From: Desulfovibrio sp. An276
GTDB lineage: Bacteria > Desulfobacterota > Desulfovibrionia > Desulfovibrionales > Desulfovibrionaceae
Assembly (NCBI RefSeq): GCF_002159665.1
Contig: NZ_NFJC01000005.1
Span: forward strand, 45,565 to 109,564
Length of the DNA stretch: 64,000 bases
Direction: 5' to 3'
Positions 58,065 to 64,000 of the stretch are shown here, one piece after another (positions within the stretch are counted from its first letter, which is position 1; each line of letters starts with the position of its first letter). Both the position numbers and the translations under genes were made by a program. The notes beneath the pieces were generated by a model, which saw nothing but the letters and a program-made list of their open reading frames with translations, was not told the DNA's origin and ran no database searches.

Positions 58065-59621
58065 CTAGAAGGTGTAGGCGAAGATCAGCTGGGCCTTGTA
58101 AGCGTCCTGCTTTTCGTAGGCTTCACCCAATTTGCCGCCAGCGGACCTCTTCCAGGTGTCCTGATCGATAAAGTTGATCATGTAGCCCAGTTCCAGGTTC
58201 ACTTCCAGGTTTTCGTAGATCTGGTAGGAGTTCACAAGGTTGAATTCGAGGATACCGTCGTTGGTGGTGAGATAGTGCTCAACATCGCCAATATCACCAT
58301 CCTCGTAGTTGGAACCCCAGCTCCAGGGGCTGTTGGCGTACTTTGCCATGGTGGGGGAGTTGGTACCGCCCCAGTAGACAGCGCGGAAGGTGTGCTTGAG
58401 ATCCTCAAGGAAGCTCATGTCGCGCACCTGCAGGCCAACGCCCCAGGTACCTGCGTAGGAGAGGTTGCGGTCATAGATTCTGCCGGAGCTTGCCCAACCC
58501 CAGTTGCCGTCACCCATGAAGGAGGTGAAGTTGCCGCAGGGGGAGACGCTGGGCATGCGCTCGGAGCCATTGCCGGGATTGCCGTCGTCACCGGAAGAGT
58601 ACCAGCCGAGGATGCCGGGGGTACCCCAATCCATCTTGTACTCGACCAGGGCCTTGGCCAGCCAGCCTTCGCGCTCGGTGCTGTAGCGCTTGTCATGACC
58701 GTAGGAATCAGTCATCCAGCCACGCCCTTGGCTTTCCACATAGCCGTAGTTGATGTCGAACTCGATGTTCAGCGGATCCCACAGGGTGAGCTTCACGGGC
58801 AGACCTGCCCAGAAGGCGGAGGTGGTAGCCTTGCGGCGAACGAAATCATCCTCGTCGGTCATCCAGCGTCCATTGCCGGGGCCATAGCCGCTGGTGGTGT
58901 AGAAGTTGCGGTAGTTGTCGTTGCCGTAGCTTTTGCCACCGCGGAACACATTCTGGCCGAGGGTGCCGTACATGACCCAGGGAGTGGCCTCGATGCCCTC
59001 GAACTTCAGCGGCACTGCCAGGGAGATGAGGTCCATGTTGTCGAGGTAGTTGCTCTTGTCGTTGGGATGGCTGGTTCCACCGGCAGTATAGTTGTCGTTG
59101 TAGGGGCGGGCCCAGGACAGGGTCAGGCCCACGTTCTCGTTGAACTGGTAGCTGGCAACGACAGCAGCCACGTCATCGTCCAGGACAGCGGAGCCACCGG
59201 CTGCATTGGGCATGGCAAGGCCCTGGAGGCCCATACGCACCTTGAGTTCGGTGTTCGGCACAGCCCAGTCGATGTAGGCGCGCTTGAGTTCGATGATGGT
59301 CTGGTCGGCACCAAGGGCGCCGCCGGTTTTGGCCTGGCCCCAGGTGGTGTCACCGATTTCGAAGAACACCGTACCGGAAAGGCTCTCGGAGGCAATGGCG
59401 TCCAACTGCAGACGGATGCGCTGGCCGGCAGAGAAGATATCCTCGTTGTTGGCCTTCTTCATTTTGCCGTCCTGACCGCGAGTTTTGTTCACAAGGCTGC
59501 CGTCAGCTGCGTTGAATCCCATGAGCCACTGGCCGGAGGCCTTGAACTCGATGGCTTGAGCTCCGCTGGCAGCGGAAAGGACAAGACCTGCTGCCAGAAC
59601 AAGAGTAACAAGACGTTTCAT
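58065..59621 (-). CDS. Outer-membrane porin, Desulfovibrio homotrimeric type (copy 2)
   Basis: A 518-residue beta-barrel protein with signal MKRLVTLVLAAGLVLSAASG (cleavage after AQA), first strand IEFKASGQWLMGFNAADGS and aromatic C-terminus AQLIFAYTF. It shares long blocks with the porin at 42-43.5 kb (LKVRMGLQGLAMPNAAGGS, WAGLPVKLTLWDPLNIEFD, KALVEYKMDWGTPGILGWYS, HTFRAVYWGGTNSPTMAKYA), while the loops between strands differ, as expected for paralogues with different pore or surface properties. The frame is open 61 codons upstream but the signal fixes the start at 59621. The upstream region contains a large inverted repeat (59884-59929). Confidence 0.93.
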   Translation of the reverse strand: MKRLVTLVLAAGLVLSAASGAQAIEFKASGQWLMGFNAADGSLVNKTRGQDGKMKKANNEDIFSAGQRIRLQLDAIASESLSGTVFFEIGDTTWGQAKTGGALGADQTIIELKRAYIDWAVPNTELKVRMGLQGLAMPNAAGGSAVLDDDVAAVVASYQFNENVGLTLSWARPYNDNYTAGGTSHPNDKSNYLDNMDLISLAVPLKFEGIEATPWVMYGTLGQNVFRGGKSYGNDNYRNFYTTSGYGPGNGRWMTDEDDFVRRKATTSAFWAGLPVKLTLWDPLNIEFDINYGYVESQGRGWMTDSYGHDKRYSTEREGWLAKALVEYKMDWGTPGILGWYSSGDDGNPGNGSERMPSVSPCGNFTSFMGDGNWGWASSGRIYDRNLSYAGTWGVGLQVRDMSFLEDLKHTFRAVYWGGTNSPTMAKYANSPWSWGSNYEDGDIGDVEHYLTTNDGILEFNLVNSYQIYENLEVNLELGYMINFIDQDTWKRSAGGKLGEAYEKQDAYKAQLIFAYTF

Positions 59622-60035
59622 AAAATTGCTTCCCCCAAAGTGTGAATTTGCCCCGCAGGGCGTCTTGTTCCGCATCTTCCCGCTCCTCTTTTGGGATAAG
59701 GACAAAGGCCCCGCAGACAGGCCCATAGGCTCGTGGCTGCAGTGCCGTTTCAGGAAAACGCAGGGTATTTGCATCATATACACGAAACGGAGTTTTTTTA
59801 GCAAGCTTTTTTTCTGCCATGGTTGGGCAAGCTCTTTCTGCTGTGCGCAAGATGAAGGAGAATTTTTGGAAAAAGCTTGTCAAAGCATGTTCACTGTATG
59901 CAATTTTCAATAAAATTGCGGAACATGCTCGTTCTTTTTGGTGTTTTTACATCAATATAGTGGAGAGAATAAAAATAATTGTCCGCCATGTCTTTCTTTT
60001 TCATGTGCGCGACAAAATTTTTTGACAAACAAAAA
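59622..60035 (-). promoter_or_regulatory. AT-rich upstream region of porin copy 2
   Basis: About 410 bp without a gene. It includes the inverted repeat 59884-59929 and a Fur-like stretch GAGAATAAAAATAATTGTC (59965-59983) that matches about 14 of 19 positions of the classical Fur box. Distances of 260-360 bp to the start codon would require a long leader, so both sites are tentative. Confidence 0.35.
59884..59929. promoter_or_regulatory. Long nested inverted repeat upstream of porin copy 2
   Basis: AGCATGTTC (59884-59892) pairs with GAACATGCT (59921-59929); inside, GCAATTTT (59900-59907) pairs with AAAATTGC (59912-59919). Both arms are perfect. On the plus strand CGTTCTTTTTGG follows. It may be a regulator-binding site or an RNA hairpin. 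Confidence 0.55.
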
Positions 60036-60064
60036 GGGGTACGGCTCAGCATGAACCGTACCCC
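60036..60064 (-). terminator. Terminator after the rsfS-gpmI-zinc-ribbon operon
   Basis: GGGGTACGG (60036-60044) pairs with CCGTACCCC (60056-60064). On the minus strand it is followed by TTTTTGTTTG. Confidence 0.85.
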
Positions 60065-60107
60065 GATATTTCCTGAATGATGTCTGCCAGGAGGCTACAG
60101 GAGGCTA

Positions 60108-60344
60108 TCAGATGTAGTCCTGATGCACGTTGGCAAGGCCGCCAAGGGTCATGACCTGCAGGAACTTTACCGATGCGTCGTCAATGGGGACCAGGGCAAA
60201 GCGCTCCTTGCAGTAGGGGCAGTTGATGGACACTTCCTTTGGTGTCGGAGGAACGCGCACGGTCTTGAGGCAATGAGGGCATACATAATGGATGGCGATA
60301 TCCATGCCGCTCGGATAGACCGGGTCGTTCTTGCGCTGCAGCAT
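60108..60344 (-). CDS. Small zinc-ribbon protein
   Basis: A 78-residue protein with a four-Cys ribbon: HYVCPHCLKTVRVPPTPKEV and NCPYCKERFALVPID, flanked by MLQRKNDPVYPSGMDIAI and a C-terminal helix/strand KFLQVMTLGGLANVHQ. It is probably a zinc-binding accessory protein; no function is known to me. ATG at 60344 has GGGGGAG upstream, 20 bp after the gpmI stop, so it is the third gene of the rsfS-gpmI operon and is closed by the terminator at 60036-60064. Confidence 0.75.
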   Translation of the reverse strand: MLQRKNDPVYPSGMDIAIHYVCPHCLKTVRVPPTPKEVSINCPYCKERFALVPIDDASVKFLQVMTLGGLANVHQDYI

Positions 60345-60364
60345 TGTCTTCTCCCCCAGGTGTT

Positions 60365-61891
60365 CTAATTTTCCACAAGGCTTGTGCCATTCATCTCTTC
60401 CGGAATGGCAAGGCCCCAGAGGTCCAGAATTGTGACAGCCACGTCAGCCAGCTTGCCGTCCTTCAGCGTGAGGCCGGGATTTTCCGTATCGAGCAGGATG
60501 CAGGGCACGGGATTGGTGGTGTGAGCCGTGTGCGGCTTTCCTTCCTCGTCCAGCATCTTCTCACAGTTGCCGTGGTCCGCAATGAGGATCATGCGGCCAT
60601 GACGAGCGCGCACTGCCTCGACCATGCGGCCGACACAAGTGTCCACTGTCTCGCAGGCCTTGACTGCAGCCGGAATGATGCCCGTGTGGCCGACCATATC
60701 TCCGTTTGCAAGATTGCAGACAACCAGATCGTACGTGCCTGCGCTCCACTTTTCCACAAAGCGGTCCGTCACCTCGACTGCGCTCATGGCAGGAGCCAGA
60801 TCGTAGGTTGGCACGGATCTCGGGGAAGGCACAAGGATGCGGTCCTCGTTTGCAAAGGGTTCTTCCACGCCGCCGTTGAAGAAGTAGGTCACGTGCGCGT
60901 ACTTCTCCGTTTCCGCAAGGCGCAGCTGGCTAAGGCCTGCCTTTGCCACCACCTGTCCCAGGACATTGGGGATATCCTGGTCCGGGAAGGCCACGGGGAT
61001 GGTGAGGGTCGCATCGTAGCTCGTCATGGAGGCCACAGCGCTTAAGGATGGAATGGTCCCGCGCTCGAAGCCGTCGAACTCCTGCGCCGTCAGGGCGGAC
61101 ACTATCTCGCGCATGCGATCCGCGCGGAAGTTGAAGAAGAAGACGCTGTCGTTGTCCCTGAGACCCGGGCCTTTTGCGCTCACCCAGACAGGCTTTACGA
61201 ATTCGTCAAAGACCTTTTCGTCATAGGACGCCTGCAATGCCTTTTCGGCACCCAGGATCCTGGGTCCCTTGCCGTGGACCAGGAGATTGAAGGCTTCGGA
61301 AACGCGCTCCCAGCGCTTGTCCCTGTCCATGGCGTAGAAGCGGCCGTAGATGGCAGCAATTTCCTGGTCGTCGTACAGCGCAAGCTTCTCTTCGAGAGCC
61401 TTGACGTAGCCCATGGCGCTGTCCGGGGGCGTGTCCCTGCCGTCGAGAAGGCAGTGGACAAGGACAGGCACGCCAGCCTTGTGGGCAAGGTCGCAGAGGG
61501 CAAAGAGGTGGTTGATGTGGCTGTGCACACCGCCGTCCGAGAGAAGGCCCACAAGGTGCAGGGTCCCCTTGCTCTCCCTTGTCTTGCGCAAAAGATCGCT
61601 TATGGCAGGGTTTGTCGCAAAGGAGCCGTCCTCTATGGCAACGTCGATGCGGGTCATGTCCTGGTAGACAATGCGGCCTGCACCGATGTTGAGATGCCCC
61701 ACCTCGGAATTGCCCATATACCCTTCGGGAAGACCCACTGCGCGGCCCGAGGCCGTGAGGCGGGAATTGGGGCAGCTGGCAAAAAGAGCGTCCATGTTGG
61801 GTGTCGCGGCAAGGGATGTCGCGTTGCCCGGCCCTTCGGGGGCAATGCCCCATCCGTCAAGGATGAGGAGCAGGGTGGGGGTGAGGTTCAT
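60365..61891 (-). CDS. gpmI: 2,3-bisphosphoglycerate-independent phosphoglycerate mutase
   Basis: A 508-residue Mn-dependent enzyme of glycolysis/gluconeogenesis in the alkaline phosphatase superfamily. It begins [20 protein letters not shown], has the nucleophile Ser in [66 protein letters not shown], and metal-binding [16 protein letters not shown] and [12 protein letters not shown] near the C-terminus. Length fits the family. It starts two bases after the rsfS stop, with GGGAGAATAGGA as ribosome site, so it is coupled to rsfS. Confidence 0.97.
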   Translation of the reverse strand: MNLTPTLLLILDGWGIAPEGPGNATSLAATPNMDALFASCPNSRLTASGRAVGLPEGYMGNSEVGHLNIGAGRIVYQDMTRIDVAIEDGSFATNPAISDLLRKTRESKGTLHLVGLLSDGGVHSHINHLFALCDLAHKAGVPVLVHCLLDGRDTPPDSAMGYVKALEEKLALYDDQEIAAIYGRFYAMDRDKRWERVSEAFNLLVHGKGPRILGAEKALQASYDEKVFDEFVKPVWVSAKGPGLRDNDSVFFFNFRADRMREIVSALTAQEFDGFERGTIPSLSAVASMTSYDATLTIPVAFPDQDIPNVLGQVVAKAGLSQLRLAETEKYAHVTYFFNGGVEEPFANEDRILVPSPRSVPTYDLAPAMSAVEVTDRFVEKWSAGTYDLVVCNLANGDMVGHTGIIPAAVKACETVDTCVGRMVEAVRARHGRMILIADHGNCEKMLDEEGKPHTAHTTNPVPCILLDTENPGLTLKDGKLADVAVTILDLWGLAIPEEMNGTSLVEN

Positions 61892-61893
61892 TC

Positions 61894-62316
61894 CTATTCT
61901 CCCTTGGGCTCTCCGGCCTGTTCGGCCATGGCCTTCAGTTCCTCGCGGCTTTGCGGCACGCTCCACAGGGCCTCAAGCTTGTAGAGACTCCTTGTGTCCT
62001 TCAAGAAGACGTTGACCACAAAATCGTTGCAGTCGACTATGATCCACTGGCCCACATTGTAGCCGTCCATGCGCAAAAACTCGTAGTTCTTTTCGCCGCA
62101 CAGCTGGTTCACACCGTTGGCAAGGCTCTGGGCATGGCGCACGGAATTGGCCGTGGCCACGATCATGATGTCCGTAAAGGAGCCACGGCCTGTCAGATCG
62201 ATTTTCTCGATATCCGTTGCCTTGTGTTCCTCAAGCCAGGTGATAACATCCGCTGCCTTTTCGGCTGCGGGCAGTTCGGAATATTTCTTGGGTTTTGCTG
62301 TGAGTGTATTGGGCAT
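61894..62316 (-). CDS. rsfS: Ribosomal silencing factor RsfS
   Basis: A 140-residue protein that binds ribosomal protein L14 and blocks subunit joining in starvation. The conserved core is [38 protein letters not shown] and [20 protein letters not shown]. The frame is open far upstream because it runs antisense through paaK; the ATG at 62316 ([11 protein letters not shown]) is the plausible start, with GGAAAAAAGCA before it. First gene of rsfS-gpmI-zinc ribbon, and divergent from paaK. Confidence 0.93.
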   Translation of the reverse strand: MPNTLTAKPKKYSELPAAEKAADVITWLEEHKATDIEKIDLTGRGSFTDIMIVATANSVRHAQSLANGVNQLCGEKNYEFLRMDGYNVGQWIIVDCNDFVVNVFLKDTRSLYKLEALWSVPQSREELKAMAEQAGEPKGE

Positions 62317-62463
62317 TGCTTTTTTCCGTTGCGGGTTGCGAACAAAAGAGCCCTGTTTTCCAGCCAGTCGGGTAGTGCCCTCTTGATCAGTATGGAAAAA
62401 CAAGGCAAAATTCCAAATCATAACTCCTCCGAGTTTATCCCATGTGCAATGAGGTGTAAAGCC

Positions 62464-63768
62464 GTGCTGTTCGACATCAAGAATGAAACCCTCCCCAGGG
62501 AGGATCTGGCCAAATTGCAGCTGAAAAGGCTGCAGGATGTGTGCCGCCGCGTCTACGCGAATGTCCCCTTCTACAAGAAGCGCTTTGACGAAATGGGCGT
62601 GAAGCCCGAGGACATTCGTTCCCTGGACGATCTGCGCAGACTGCCCTTTACCGTAAAGCAGGATTTGCGCAACAACTACCCCTACGGCCTCTTCGCACTG
62701 CCAAGGGCCAATCTGGCTCGCATCCAGGCTTCCAGCGGTACAACAGGACAGGCCATCGTGATGGGCTACACGCAGCGCGATCTCGACAACTGGGCCGAAC
62801 TGGTTGCCCGCTGCATGTGCGCAAGCGGCGTGACACCCACGGACATCGTGCACGTGGCCTACGGCTACGGCCTCTTCACCGGCGGCCTCGGAGCCCACGA
62901 CGGCGCCCAGAAGCTCGGTGCCATGGTTGTGCCAGCCTCGGGCGGTGCCACCCGTCGCCAGGGCCAGCTTCTGCGCGACCTTGGCGCGACAGTGCTTGCC
63001 TGCACGCCCTCCTTTGCCCTGCATCTGTGGGAATCCGCCATGGAGATAGGCATTGACTTCAGGGAACTGCCCCTGAAGATCGGTATCTTCGGTGGCGAGC
63101 CCTGGTCCGAGACCATGCGCCACACCATGGAAGAAAAGATGGGCATCGACGCCCACAACATCTACGGCCTCACGGAAATCATGGGCCCCGGTGTTGCCAT
63201 CGACTGCATGGAACACAACGGCATCCATCTGTGGGAAGACCACTTTATCGCGGAAATCATCGATCCCGAGACAGGCGAGAACCTGCCCGAGGGCGAGGTG
63301 GGCGAACTTGTCATCACCACCATCACCAAGGAAGGCGCACCGCTCATCCGCTATCGCACCCGCGATCTCACCTCCATTGACACCACACCCTGCCGCTGCG
63401 GTCGCACCCATCTGCGTCTCACCCGCCTTGCAGGCCGCACGGACGACATGCTCATTATCCGCGGCGTCAACGTCTTCCCGCAGCAGATCGAGAGTCTGCT
63501 CATGGAAATCCCCGGCCTCTCCCCCAACTACCTTATTGTTGTGGACCGCAAGGGCACTCTCGACACTATCGAGGTCCAGGTGGAAATCACGCAGCAGCTC
63601 TTCAACGATCGCATCAGCGACCTTCAGGCCCTCGAAAAGCGCCTGCAGGGCAATATCAAGGAATACTGCGGCGTGACAGCCCGCATTCGCCTCATGGAAC
63701 CCCATTCCCTGGATCGTTCCGGTGGCAAGGCCACCCGTGTGATCGACAACCGCCCCAAGATGAACTAG
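62464..63768 (+). CDS. paaK: Phenylacetate-CoA ligase
   Basis: A 434-residue adenylate-forming enzyme activating phenylacetate or indoleacetate-like aryl acids to the CoA ester. Evidence: [20 protein letters not shown], the ATP loop [87 protein letters not shown] and [19 protein letters not shown]. The start is taken as GTG 62464 with GAGG eight bases upstream, giving the usual length; ATGs at 62392 and 62449 lack a ribosome site. In many anaerobes paaK follows iorAB; here iorAB is at the other end of the window. The 75-bp end spacer leads to the tRNA-Gly promoter. Confidence 0.94.
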   Translation: MLFDIKNETLPREDLAKLQLKRLQDVCRRVYANVPFYKKRFDEMGVKPEDIRSLDDLRRLPFTVKQDLRNNYPYGLFALPRANLARIQASSGTTGQAIVMGYTQRDLDNWAELVARCMCASGVTPTDIVHVAYGYGLFTGGLGAHDGAQKLGAMVVPASGGATRRQGQLLRDLGATVLACTPSFALHLWESAMEIGIDFRELPLKIGIFGGEPWSETMRHTMEEKMGIDAHNIYGLTEIMGPGVAIDCMEHNGIHLWEDHFIAEIIDPETGENLPEGEVGELVITTITKEGAPLIRYRTRDLTSIDTTPCRCGRTHLRLTRLAGRTDDMLIIRGVNVFPQQIESLLMEIPGLSPNYLIVVDRKGTLDTIEVQVEITQQLFNDRISDLQALEKRLQGNIKEYCGVTARIRLMEPHSLDRSGGKATRVIDNRPKMN

Positions 63769-63859
63769 GCGTGCAGAAAAAATTTGGTGCCAAAATCGGC
63801 CAGTGAAGCCATTTTTGACACTTTTTCAACAAAAGTTTGCCAAAAATGAAAAATTTTGC

Positions 63860-63888
63860 TTGACGAGAGGGCCGGCTTCGCGTAGAAG
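63860..63888 (+). promoter_or_regulatory. Promoter of tRNA-Gly
   Basis: TTGACG (63860-63865), 17-bp spacer, TAGAAG (63883-63888), 19 bp before the tRNA. Nearly the same boxes precede tRNA-Arg. Confidence 0.75.
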
Positions 63889-63907
63889 CTCTTTTCGCAC
63901 CGACTGA

Positions 63908-63982
<75 letters not shown>

Positions 63983-64000
63983 GAACACAAGGCGGAATAG

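Noticed and set aside
62317..63705. Long N-terminal extension of RsfS on the minus strand
   Set aside because: It runs antisense through paaK; RsfS is complete from the ATG at 62316.

Overview
The window reads as ordinary chromosome from a Gram-negative anaerobic sulfate reducer of the Desulfovibrionaceae. The reasons are a nine-heme cytochrome c complex operon (nhcABCD type), a lone hypC, two paralogous porins of the kind found in Desulfovibrio, a Ros/MucR regulator, indolepyruvate:ferredoxin oxidoreductase, selA, and a very large acyl-CoA dehydratase activase fusion. Lipoprotein processing (lspA), cpoB and porins show an outer membrane. No genus is claimed.

Layout. 1-2.8 kb: end of iorA, iorB and an SDR oxidoreductase. 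2.8-4.2 kb: a secreted HAD phosphatase. 4.5-5.8 kb: an ATPase gene broken by an in-frame TAA. 5.8-6.5 kb: two copies of a structured ~190 bp element, one with an intact hydrophobic micropeptide. 6.6-11.2 kb (minus): ileS-lspA-PLDc_N-cpoB. 11.4-15.3 kb (minus): nhcABCD, then hypC. 15.8-27.2 kb: housekeeping genes, mostly minus: TSUP exporter (+), carbonic anhydrase, miaA, a tandem-duplicated coaD, rsmD, an MBL/beta-CASP protein, LOG and tadA (+), glycerate kinase, hisB, tatC, tatB. 27.5-31.9 kb: an eight-repeat solenoid protein, a CMD protein, a small conserved protein, mntP, a gene-free AT-rich stretch and a ZraP-like protein. 32-38.2 kb (minus): M18 aminopeptidase, selA, folC, an EamA transporter, a B3/4 protein, with tRNA-Arg(UCU) on the plus strand. 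38.6-48.6 kb: mucR, feoB, a porin, HU/IHF, a YgiW protein, an ankyrin protein, LapA, a second EamA transporter, a zinc-ribbon protein. 48.9-52.5 kb: three exported proteins with twin-arginine N-termini and Pro/Arg/Gly- or Pro/Lys-rich bodies, around an SF2 helicase. 52.7-58 kb: the 1410-residue activase fusion and a divergent TetR regulator. 58-64 kb: second porin, rsfS-gpmI-zinc ribbon, paaK, tRNA-Gly(GCC).

How the genes fit together. IorAB and PaaK, at opposite ends, are a ferredoxin-linked aryl-pyruvate oxidation and aryl-acid activation set. NhcABCD would pass electrons from periplasmic hydrogenase/cytochrome c3 to the membrane, and the nearby hypC fits hydrogenase maturation. NhcB and the Pro/Arg-rich proteins are likely Tat clients, and tatBC lies in the same window. 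FeoB and MntP handle Fe(II) and Mn(II). SelA implies selenoproteins elsewhere in the genome.

Strongest oddities: the Pro/Arg/Gly-rich exported protein cluster; the repeated element with a hydrophobic micropeptide; a fused double CoaD in which the C-terminal tail is duplicated too; and a protein built from eight exact 24-residue repeats with a cysteine ladder. Start codons were chosen from Shine-Dalgarno spacing and family lengths. All functional statements are by reading; no database search was run.
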